From Pseudomonadota bacterium (GTDB lineage Bacteria > Pseudomonadota > Alphaproteobacteria > Micavibrionales > UBA1664): a stretch of DNA of 48,848 bases. This document shows positions 42,239-48,848 of this stretch, in pieces. The stretch spans positions 1-48,848 of the forward strand of contig RFNZ01000015.1 of the NCBI GenBank assembly GCA_009926935.1, given 5' to 3'. The stretch's first letter is position 1, and each line of letters starts with the position of its first letter. A program made the translations under genes and the position numbers. The notes under the pieces were generated by a model. It was not told where the DNA came from and did not search any database. It saw only the letters and a program-made list of their open reading frames with translations.

Positions 42239-42936
42239 TCCGGTGCCGCTCTTAAAAGATACCCCTGCCCGCGCACGGTTTGTACCATCATGGGCAGTTT
42301 CGGGTCATCACCCAGCTTGCGCCTAAGGCGTGTGACCTGCACATCGATTGTACGGTCGTTGCCGCCGCCAAGGCCCAGCGATGCCGCAAGCGCTTCCCGC
42401 CGTACGGGCAAATTCGGTTTTTCAGACAGCGCCGCCAGCAGCGAGACTTCGTTATTTGTAAGCGCAATGGCTGTCCCTGATGCATCATAAAGGCAGCGTG
42501 CGTTGCGATCGAAAACCCAGGGGCCGATGACAAGGCGGTTAGCGGCCACCGGTTTATCCGCTGGCATCGTGCGGCGTAAGATGGAGGCTATGCGTAACAG
42601 CAACTCGCGGGGTTCAAAAGGCTTTGGCATATAATCGTCTGCCCCTGCCTCAAGCCCTGCAATACGATCGCCCGTCTCGCCCATCGCGGTGAGCATCAGT
42701 ATCGGGGTCTCCCGTGTTTTGCGGATGTACTGCGCGAGCTCAAGGCCTGTTTCGCCCGGCATCATCACATCCAGTATGGCCAGATCAAAGCGCAGCATCT
42801 GCATCTGCGTTCTCGCGGCTGCAGCATTTTCGGCAGCCGAGACCCAGTAGCCGTTCTGGCCCAGAAAACGGCTCAGAAGCGTCCGGATACGGTCATCGTC
42901 GTCGACAACGAGAATGTGTGGTTTTGTGAGTGCCAT
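42235..42936 (-). CDS. OmpR-family response regulator
   Basis: 233 residues. The receiver domain has acidic residues D12-D15, phospho-acceptor D56 (AILDVMMPG) and the conserved TA and KP (LTAMGE, MPKPFEP). The C-terminal winged helix runs from about 130 to 230, with LTNNEVSLLAAL and DRTIDVQVTRLRRKLGDDPK, then VRGQGYLL. It binds DNA as a dimer when phosphorylated. The cognate kinase is the overlapping EnvZ-like gene. Targets are not shown. It is divergent from ilvE, with 68 bp between the start codons. Confidence 0.95.
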   Translation of the reverse strand: MALTKPHILVVDDDDRIRTLLSRFLGQNGYWVSAAENAAAARTQMQMLRFDLAILDVMMPGETGLELAQYIRKTRETPILMLTAMGETGDRIAGLEAGADDYMPKPFEPRELLLRIASILRRTMPADKPVAANRLVIGPWVFDRNARCLYDASGTAIALTNNEVSLLAALSEKPNLPVRREALAASLGLGGGNDRTIDVQVTRLRRKLGDDPKLPMMVQTVRGQGYLLRAAPE

Positions 42937-43004
42937 ATTGCTTTTTTAACGTGTCTGCGGTCAGATGATAGCCCTTAAAAGAAAAGAAAACAAAGAGGTG
43001 TTGT

Positions 43005-43877
43005 ATGTCCGGCCTACCCTTCGACCAGCGGGATGGTTTCATCTGGTATAATGGCAAGGTTCTGCCCTGGAATGATGGCAAAATCCATATCGTCAATCAC
43101 GGCCTGCATTACGGCAGCTGCGTGTTTGAGGGGATCCGCGCTTATGGCGGCAAGCCTTTTCTACTTAACGAGCACAACGAACGTCTTATCCGCTCGGCAC
43201 AGATCCTTGATATGACGATTCCGTTCGATGTACCGACGATCAATGCCGCATGCATGGAAATGCTTACGGCCAACAAACTCAAGGATGCCTATTTGCGGCC
43301 TGTAGCATGGCGGGGGTCGGAGGTCATGGGCATTGCCGGTGGAAACGCACCCGCGCACGTAGCCATCGCCGTGTGGTACTGGGGCAAATATTTTTCGGAG
43401 GAACTGCTCGAAAAAGGCATTTCCCTCAAGCAGTCCAAATGGCGTAAGCCCGCCCCCGATACAGCCCCCACCGAAAGCAAAGCGGCGGGGCTTTACATGA
43501 TCGGCACTCTTGCCAAGCACGAAGCCGAGAAAGCCGGATACGCGGATGCTTTGATGCTGGATTACCGCGGGTATGTTGCGGAATCATCGGGCGCCAATCT
43601 TTTTATCGTCAAGGACGGCGCGATTAAAACGCCTATTCCAGATTGCTTCCTGAATGGGCTTACCCGCCAGACGGTGATGAGCCTTGCGAAAAAGGCTGGT
43701 TTTTCTATTGAAGAAAAACGTATTACGCTTGATGAACTCATGGTGGCTGACGAAGTCTTTTTGACGGGCACCGCAGCCGAGCTGACAGCCGTCGGCAAAA
43801 TCAACGACCAGACTTACACGGTCGGCTCCGTCACGCGCACCTTACGCGATCACTACGAGGCTCTTATCAATGCTTGA
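43005..43877 (+). CDS. ilvE: branched-chain amino acid aminotransferase
   Basis: A PLP fold-type IV enzyme that transaminates Leu, Ile and Val. 290 residues. Signs are GKVLPWNDGKIHIVNHGLHYGSCVFEGIRAY at the start, LYMIGTLAKHEAEKAGYADALMLD with the PLP lysine in the LAK segment, and GYVAESSGANLFIVKDG, then DEVFLTGTAAELTAV. AAGAGGTG precedes the ATG. It overlaps the FkbM gene by 8 bp. The 68-bp gap upstream holds the divergent starts of ilvE and the OmpR-like gene. Confidence 0.95.
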   Translation: MSGLPFDQRDGFIWYNGKVLPWNDGKIHIVNHGLHYGSCVFEGIRAYGGKPFLLNEHNERLIRSAQILDMTIPFDVPTINAACMEMLTANKLKDAYLRPVAWRGSEVMGIAGGNAPAHVAIAVWYWGKYFSEELLEKGISLKQSKWRKPAPDTAPTESKAAGLYMIGTLAKHEAEKAGYADALMLDYRGYVAESSGANLFIVKDGAIKTPIPDCFLNGLTRQTVMSLAKKAGFSIEEKRITLDELMVADEVFLTGTAAELTAVGKINDQTYTVGSVTRTLRDHYEALINA

Positions 43878-44736
43878 AGCTTTGCTGCATAATGCCTCCA
43901 TCCCTTTGCGCTTGCGTAAAAAGGTGGGCAAGCTTTTACCTGTCAAACCGCATGTGCCTTTTACGGCAAGGCTCTTTGAAAACGTCTATGAGGGCGTGAC
44001 GGGCTCGCATCTTGATAACAAAATCTTTTTGTACGGGATGCATGAACCTGCGACCATCCGTCTGATGCGCGGTGTGTTGCGAATGCAGCGTGCTGCGGGC
44101 ATGGCCCCCGTTTACCTTGATATTGGTACCAATACGGGGGCGCATCTACTCGCCGTTGCCTCCCTTGCTGATAGAGCCTACGGGTTTGAGCCATGGGCCC
44201 CCGTGCGCGCCCGCGCACTTGAGAATGTCATTCGCAACAAGCTCAGCCACGTCACGATTTTTGATTTCGGTGTCGGGAGCACCGATGCAGCATTGCCTTT
44301 TGCGCCGCCCGTTTCCGGCAATCACGGAACCGGATCGTTTTTCAGGCAGGATGATGCCAACAGCGTTACATTGAACATCCGTCGCGGGGATAGTGTCATT
44401 GCCGAAAACGGCATTGCACCTACCCTCATCAAAATCGATACCGAAGGGTTTGAACGGCCCATTCTGGAAGGGCTTCGGGATACGCTGGCCCAACATCAAC
44501 CTGTAGTCGTGTTTGAGTACAGCGCGATGTCGAAGCCGGATTTTTCGGACGACGGTATGATGACCCGGCTATTTGGTGAGGGTTATAGCTTTTACGGCCT
44601 CAAGCCTAGCCGCGAAATGCCCTGCTTTGAACCCCTGTGTTTTGGCGAACGCTATGAAAACGTGATCGCGTGGCCTCTGATACAAAATACAGGAGACCTT
44701 CATGCGGGCATGAAGTTACAAATACTGAAAAATTGA
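43870..44736 (+). CDS. FkbM-family methyltransferase
   Basis: 288 residues. SAM-binding motif I is VYLDIGTNTGAHLL, followed by YGFEPWAPVRARALENVIRNKLSHV. The FkbM hallmark LIKIDTEGFERPILEGL and VVVFEYS come next. FkbM enzymes O-methylate sugars and other metabolites. The substrate is unknown here, and no sugar cluster is next to it. It overlaps ilvE by 8 bp, so it is translationally coupled but probably unrelated in function. Confidence 0.9.
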   Translation: MLEALLHNASIPLRLRKKVGKLLPVKPHVPFTARLFENVYEGVTGSHLDNKIFLYGMHEPATIRLMRGVLRMQRAAGMAPVYLDIGTNTGAHLLAVASLADRAYGFEPWAPVRARALENVIRNKLSHVTIFDFGVGSTDAALPFAPPVSGNHGTGSFFRQDDANSVTLNIRRGDSVIAENGIAPTLIKIDTEGFERPILEGLRDTLAQHQPVVVFEYSAMSKPDFSDDGMMTRLFGEGYSFYGLKPSREMPCFEPLCFGERYENVIAWPLIQNTGDLHAGMKLQILKN

Positions 44737-44833
44737 GGCTACGCAGCACAAATCCATAAGATAGAATTTTTTTGCATAGTTTTTTAAAGACGTTACTTAT
44801 TTTTCGTGTTATGGAATAAAAAGGAGAACCCTG

Positions 44834-45631
44834 ATGACCCTCTATACTGCTAAAAGCATCAATTACATTCCCAATAGTCAAGATGTGGAGGCAAGATGTC
44901 TATTAAGAAACACAGTTGATGTCGTCCTCGTTTTCAACGCGGCCGCACAACCCAGAGAAATCTGCGAAGCTGCACTCAGTGTTCTTAAAAAAACTGGTCT
45001 CACTCATGTCCGTGTGATGCAAGAAGCGCGCGGCTCCTTTCTAGGGAAATTTTTCGGTAAAAGGACAAAGCGCCTCTATAAATCTGGCTTTCTTGGATAT
45101 CCTGTTGCATCTGGTGATGCACGACACGAGGAAGTAGAAAGCCGCGCCCGAATAAACCTTAGACGAAAATTGCAAAGTGATAGCCGCACCATTGAAGATT
45201 TTATAAAAGAGGCTCATGACAGCTACACCTTGAGTGATATGCACAGAAGCCTCAAAGCTTTTGAAAGTATCGACTTGGATCAAAAACAGATTGTCGATGC
45301 AAATTACTACGCAGATGATCCCGAGGCCAGACCTGTGGGTAAAGGAGGAATGGTTGAGATCAGCGCTCACAACCCTTCAGCAAACCCTGCGGCCCATGTA
45401 CTTAGACGCCTTCTGGATACCTATCAAGTTGGCGAAAGCGTAAGGGCATTTGCTATCGTTAATAGCCAAGGTGCAAACAATTATTACAGCATTAACGGCG
45501 CAGCTCTAGAGGGTTACGCACAAAAAGTGGCCAACAAACTTGGTATCCCCGCAAGAGTCGACTATGATGAGAGTTATACCACGGATGGCACAATTGTGCA
45601 CAGATTGGCATTGCCCAAGCTAACTGCGTGA
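44834..45631 (+). CDS. hypothetical protein, 265 residues
   Basis: No family recognised. A strong AAGGAG ribosome site sits 7 bases before the ATG. No signal peptide was seen, although VDVVLVFNAAAQPREICEAAL has a Rossmann-like look. The centre is charged and helical (RARINLRRKLQSDSRTIEDFIKEAHDSY) and the end is beta-rich (VRAFAIVNSQGANNYYSING). The gene and its upstream gap are AT-richer than ilvE and ychF on either side, suggesting acquired or lineage-specific DNA. It ends 7 bp from the convergent ychF. Confidence 0.7.
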   Translation: MTLYTAKSINYIPNSQDVEARCLLRNTVDVVLVFNAAAQPREICEAALSVLKKTGLTHVRVMQEARGSFLGKFFGKRTKRLYKSGFLGYPVASGDARHEEVESRARINLRRKLQSDSRTIEDFIKEAHDSYTLSDMHRSLKAFESIDLDQKQIVDANYYADDPEARPVGKGGMVEISAHNPSANPAAHVLRRLLDTYQVGESVRAFAIVNSQGANNYYSINGAALEGYAQKVANKLGIPARVDYDESYTTDGTIVHRLALPKLTA

Positions 45632-45638
45632 CGTTAAT

Positions 45639-46739
45639 CTAGACGTTGAAACGGAACAGCATCACGTCGCCGTCGGCGACTGTGTAGTCTTTGCCTTCCT
45701 GGCGCATTTTGCCTGTCTCCTTGGCTTTGGCTTCACCGTTGCAAGCAACGAAATCGGCGAATGAAATCACCTCGGCCTTGATAAAACCCTTCTCGAAATC
45801 GGTATGGATGGCGCCTGCGGCTTCAGGGGCCTTCGCGCCTTTGCGCACGGTCCAGGCGCGGGCTTCTTTGGGCCCTACGGTAAAATAGGTTTGAAGGCCC
45901 AGCATGTCGTGGCCCGCGCGGATGATTTTATCGAGCCCCGCTTCGGTGAGCCCCACGCTCTCCAAAAATTCCTTCTTTTCGGCAGCATCCGACATCTGCG
46001 CGATTTCGGATTCAATCTGTGCGCAAATGACCACAGCTTTCGTGCCTTCAGCTTTCGCGCGTTCTTCCACTTTTTTGGTCCATTCATTGCCTTTGGCGGC
46101 GTCAACTTCCTTGACGTTGCACACATAGAGCTGTGGCTTAGCGGTAATAAGTTGAAGCAACTTGAGAATTGGTTTCTGGTTGTCGTCCAGCTTGACGGTG
46201 CGGGCGGGTTTACCTGCTTCAAGTGCTGCTTTGACAGGTTCAATGACCGCCATCATTTCCGCTGCTTGCTTGTCGCCGCCCTTGGCCTTTTTTGCGTTAT
46301 TGTTGGCCTGTTTTTCAAGGCTTTCAAGGTCAGCCAGCATCAGTTCCGTTTCAATGACGTCTGCATCGCGCAACGGGTCGACGGATCCATCGACGTGTAC
46401 GATATCGGCATCATCAAAGCAGCGCAGTACATGCAAAATTGCATCTGTCTCGCGAATGTTTGCGAGAAACTGGTTGCCGAGGCCCTGCCCCTGCGCCGCG
46501 CCTTTGACAAGGCCCGCGATGTCGACAAATTCTAGCTGAGAGGGAACGATTTTTTGTGAGCCACCTATTTGTGCCAGCGTATCAAGGCGCGCATCGGGTA
46601 CGGCCACGCGGCCTACGTTAGGCTCGATCGTGCAAAAGGGGAAGTTGGCGGCCTGTGCCGCTGCCGTTGCCGTCAGCGCATTGAACAGTGTTGATTTGCC
46701 AACATTCGGGAGGCCCACGATACCGCAATTAAAACCCAT
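45639..46739 (-). CDS. ychF: redox-regulated ATPase/GTPase YchF
   Basis: 366 residues from ATG 46739, where the family starts ([20 protein letters not shown]). The open frame extends 32 codons upstream but not as YchF. An Obg-like P-loop NTPase: G1 is [29 protein letters not shown] is the G3 region, and the C-terminal TGS-like domain begins [17 protein letters not shown] and ends DVMLFRFNV. YchF prefers ATP and binds the ribosome. It follows pth by 5 bp in the conserved pth-ychF order. Confidence 0.97.
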   Translation of the reverse strand: MGFNCGIVGLPNVGKSTLFNALTATAAAQAANFPFCTIEPNVGRVAVPDARLDTLAQIGGSQKIVPSQLEFVDIAGLVKGAAQGQGLGNQFLANIRETDAILHVLRCFDDADIVHVDGSVDPLRDADVIETELMLADLESLEKQANNNAKKAKGGDKQAAEMMAVIEPVKAALEAGKPARTVKLDDNQKPILKLLQLITAKPQLYVCNVKEVDAAKGNEWTKKVEERAKAEGTKAVVICAQIESEIAQMSDAAEKKEFLESVGLTEAGLDKIIRAGHDMLGLQTYFTVGPKEARAWTVRKGAKAPEAAGAIHTDFEKGFIKAEVISFADFVACNGEAKAKETGKMRQEGKDYTVADGDVMLFRFNV

Positions 46740-46744
46740 TGTGA

Positions 46745-47416
46745 TTAGTCCTTCGTTTCTTCTGAAATTTTTGTCATGAAATCGGCATCGCGGCCTTTGA
46801 TTAAAAGATCGATATGGCGGGAGATAGCCGCGCACAGAATATCCATTTTATGGCGCTCGTCTTTGGTGAAGTCGGACAATACGTAATCCGATACGCGGTC
46901 ACGGTCGCCCGGGTGGCCAATACCAATCCGGATGCGCCAGTAATCCTGGCTGCCCATATCGGCATCAATCGATTTAAGCCCGTTATGACCGGCAGCGCCG
47001 CCGCCCTTTTTCACGCGGATTTTGCCCGGGGGCAGATCCAGCTCGTCATGTAAGACGATGATGTTTGAGGGCGAAATTTTATGAAAGCGCGCCGCCTCGG
47101 CCACGCTCTGGCCCGAACGGTTCATGTAGGTTTGTGGCTTTAAAAGCAATGCGCGTTCGCCTGACGCCACAAATTTGGTTTCGTTGATAAGGCCGCCGTG
47201 TTTATTGCGCCATGCGGGCAGGTTGCCGTCCTCGGCCAGCCGGTCGAGCGCCATGAAACCAATATTATGCCGATTGCCTGTGTGTTCCCTTTCAGGGTTG
47301 CCAAGGCCAACGATGAGCCACACGGGGTTTGCCTCTTCCTGCTTATTTTTATCTTCAGATACGGACACGCCGCCCGAAAGTATTTTTCTGACGGCGGCGT
47401 GTAACCAATTCCACAT
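46745..47416 (-). CDS. pth: peptidyl-tRNA hydrolase
   Basis: Frees tRNA from stalled peptidyl-tRNA. The core begins about residue 32 with VWLIVGLGNPEREHTGNRHNIGFMALDRL, including the catalytic His in RHNIGF. Then come KPQTYMNRSGQSV, LHDELDLPPGKIRVKKGGGAAGHNGLKSI and RIRIGIGHPGDRDRVSDYVL. From ATG 47416, with AAGGGA upstream, the protein has 223 residues, about 30 more than usual at the N-terminus. A GTG (V18) about 14 codons before the core is an alternative start. It lies between rplY (32 bp) and ychF (5 bp). Confidence 0.97.
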   Translation of the reverse strand: MWNWLHAAVRKILSGGVSVSEDKNKQEEANPVWLIVGLGNPEREHTGNRHNIGFMALDRLAEDGNLPAWRNKHGGLINETKFVASGERALLLKPQTYMNRSGQSVAEAARFHKISPSNIIVLHDELDLPPGKIRVKKGGGAAGHNGLKSIDADMGSQDYWRIRIGIGHPGDRDRVSDYVLSDFTKDERHKMDILCAAISRHIDLLIKGRDADFMTKISEETKD

Positions 47417-47448
47417 AGCGGATAATCCCTTTGGGATACGAAGAATAA

Positions 47449-48144
47449 TTATTTCTTCTTCTCTTCCTTCTTGTCGCCAGCTGCAGGTGCTGCAGCCGCA
47501 TCAGGGGCTGCCACTTTAGTTGCGGGAACTTCAGCGGCCACAGGAGCTGCTGTTGCTTCAACGACTTCTTCCTTACGGGGTGCGGCCAGCGTTGCAACCG
47601 TGATATCTTCAGGGTTGTGAGCTGCAGGCTTCACGCCCTGAGGCAGCGTGATTTCAGCAAGTTTGAAGGCGTGGCCAAGAGGCTGTCCTGCAAGGTCGAT
47701 AACCACTTCCTCGGGGATGCTGTTGGCTGGGCACATCAGTTCCACTTCGTGCATAATAACAGTCAGCACGGCACCGTCCTTCAATGCCATGCAGTTTTCA
47801 TGGCCTTTGAAGTGCACGGGCACTTCAACGCGGATAACCGTTTTCTCGGTCACGCGCAGGAAGTCGGCGTGGATGATTTTGTCCGATACCGGGTCAAGCT
47901 GCAGGTCACGTGTAATGACCATGTGTTTCTGGCCTTCGACATCTAGGTCGCACAAGGTTGTGAACAGGTGGCCCTTCAGGTATTCGAGGGTGATCGGCTT
48001 TTCTTCGAGGCTGATCATCACAGGGGTTTTGTTGTCGCCGTAAATAACGGCTGGAATGCGGTTGTTGCGGCGCGTTGCGCGGGCGGTCCCCTTGCCTGAC
48101 CCCTCACGTTTGGCAGCCGTCATTGAAATGTGTTTTGTAGCCAT
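47449..48144 (-). CDS. rplY: 50S ribosomal protein L25 (CTC/TL5 form)
   Basis: 231 residues, the long form with a C-terminal domain. It binds 5S rRNA. The start TAAKREGSGKGTARATRRNNRIPAVIYGDNK is the L25 N-terminal domain, followed by HADFLRVTEKTVIRVEVPVHFKG and the TL5 domain AGQPLGHAFKLAEITLPQGVKP. The tail is Ala/Glu/Lys-rich (KKEEKKK). GGAAA lies before the ATG. The order prs-rplY-pth-ychF is the common alphaproteobacterial arrangement. Confidence 0.96.
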   Translation of the reverse strand: MATKHISMTAAKREGSGKGTARATRRNNRIPAVIYGDNKTPVMISLEEKPITLEYLKGHLFTTLCDLDVEGQKHMVITRDLQLDPVSDKIIHADFLRVTEKTVIRVEVPVHFKGHENCMALKDGAVLTVIMHEVELMCPANSIPEEVVIDLAGQPLGHAFKLAEITLPQGVKPAAHNPEDITVATLAAPRKEEVVEATAAPVAAEVPATKVAAPDAAAAPAAGDKKEEKKK

Positions 48145-48169
48145 GACAGTTTCCTTTGTGTTTAAGTTT

Positions 48170-48193
48170 CCGCAGCCTCCAGGGGTGCTGCGG
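48170..48193 (-). other. hairpin in the rplY leader
   Basis: CCGCAGC and GCTGCGG (7 bp) flank a 10-base loop, 26 bases upstream of the rplY start on the minus strand. It is not followed by Ts in that direction, so it is not an intrinsic terminator. A leader or processing structure is possible. Confidence 0.4.
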
Positions 48194-48241
48194 TATTGAG
48201 GCGTGGTTTAACCAGAAATATGCCGTTAAATCAAGATTTTG

Positions 48242-48848
48242 TTATTTAAAGAGGTCGGAGATCGACTTTTCTTCGGCAATTCGTTTGGCGGCTTCGCCTA
48301 TCAGCTCGGAAACGTTAAGTATTTCAATACTTTCCGAGATACGAACGGACTCCGTCGCACAAATGGAATCCGTAATGACCAGTTTCTTGATGGGGCTTGC
48401 CGAGACGCGGGCTACAGCCCCGCCCGAAAGCACGCCGTGGACCACGTAGGCATATATGTCCGTAGCGCCACGGCCTTTGAGGGCTACCGCGGCATTGCAG
48501 AGCGTACCGGCTGAATCCACGATGTCATCGACCAGAATACAAACCTTGCCTTCCACTTCGCCAATCACGTTCATGACTTCCGATACCCCGGCTTCGGGGC
48601 GGCGTTTGTCGATAATGGCCAAATCGCAGCCCAGTTTTTTGGCAAATGCACGGGCGCGGACGACGCCGCCTACATCCGGCGAGACGATAACCAGATCATC
48701 GATGTTTTTGGCACGGCTTTGCATGCTCGGCAGAAAAACGGGCGAGATGATGAGGTTATCGAGCGGGATATCGAAGAAGCCCTGAATTTGCCCCGCATGC
48801 AGTTCCATCGTGAGCACGCGGTCGGCGCCGGCGCGGGTGATGAGGTTA
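48242..48848 (-). CDS. prs: ribose-phosphate pyrophosphokinase, C-terminal part (runs off window)
   Basis: Makes PRPP from ribose 5-phosphate and ATP for nucleotide synthesis. The reading frame is open to the window edge and gives NLITRAGADRVLTMELHAGQIQGFFDIPLDNL at the 5' side. The phosphate-binding site VCILVDDIVDSAGTLCNAA follows, then the C-terminal FLPSMQSRAKNIDDLVIVSPDVGG-type segments. The start codon and about the first third lie outside. The gap to rplY is 97 bp. Confidence 0.96.
   Translation of the reverse strand, partial: NLITRAGADRVLTMELHAGQIQGFFDIPLDNLIISPVFLPSMQSRAKNIDDLVIVSPDVGGVVRARAFAKKLGCDLAIIDKRRPEAGVSEVMNVIGEVEGKVCILVDDIVDSAGTLCNAAVALKGRGATDIYAYVVHGVLSGGAVARVSASPIKKLVITDSICATESVRISESIEILNVSELIGEAAKRIAEEKSISDLFK

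Noticed and set aside
48170..48193. Hairpin after prs taken as a terminator
   Set aside because: On the coding (minus) strand it is followed by AAACTTAAA and not by Ts.
1..48848. tRNA, rRNA, CRISPR array, transposase or prophage genes
   Set aside because: No tRNA T-loop signatures, repeat-spacer pattern, transposase or phage protein motifs were found on reading the gaps and frames.

Overview
The window is a gene-dense stretch of bacterial chromosome, most likely from an alphaproteobacterium with moderate GC. The support is a PhaR-type regulator, phasin and phaAB genes for polyhydroxybutyrate (PHB), an RHH_4-type ribbon-helix-helix protein, an AsmA-family protein, Hsp33, RecX, and the order prs-rplY-pth-ychF. 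The order or family cannot be fixed by eye. No rRNA, tRNA, CRISPR array, insertion sequence or prophage was seen. Genes are packed on both strands with few intergenic gaps.

Layout. 1-2040: the 5' part of pfkA (minus), an AT-rich gap, a small secreted Cys protein, a YdcH-like protein and an unknown gene. 2147-5890: purE-purK and three unknown genes, one with ankyrin-like repeats. 5993-7961: fumC, a small unknown gene and a ribbon-helix-helix protein. 7946-14062 (minus): phaA, phaB, a cyclic-nucleotide-binding protein and a large AsmA-family protein, probably co-transcribed. 14212-17147: an unusual response regulator whose receiver domain is joined to the phosphohistidine and PEP-binding domains of a pyruvate phosphate dikinase-like enzyme, then a GNAT-like protein. 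17144-19040: a short PHA synthase-like protein and phaR, divergent. 19087-26676 (minus): a PAS-GGDEF-EAL protein, a 1287-residue exported coiled-coil protein and an exported protein with TcpQ-like repeats. 26746-31566: an FAD monooxygenase, a VOC protein, prfB with its programmed +1 frameshift, a DJ-1-like protein without the usual Cys, and a large orphan. 31736-36778: an OmpA lipoprotein, an N-formylglutamate amidohydrolase-like enzyme, a lipoprotein, hslO, an ABC-2 permease and recX. 36765-42936: a PAS histidine kinase, phasin, csaA-like, a GNAT protein and an EnvZ/OmpR-like pair. 43005-45631: ilvE, an FkbM methyltransferase and an orphan. 45639-48848 (minus): ychF, pth, rplY and partial prs.

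How the genes fit together. PHB is the recurring theme: phaA and phaB make (R)-3-hydroxybutyryl-CoA, the PhaC-like protein may polymerise it, phasin coats granules and PhaR should repress. A near-identical 14-bp sequence lies beside the phaC/phaR divergent promoters and upstream of the phasin gene, and is a good candidate PhaR operator. The most novel item is the receiver-PPDK-like fusion at 14212-16362, which keeps nearly all catalytic residues but lacks the ATP-grasp domain. The second is the exported pair at 20887-26676, which share an N-terminal domain. Nine of the eleven tail-to-tail gene pairs overlap at their 3' ends.
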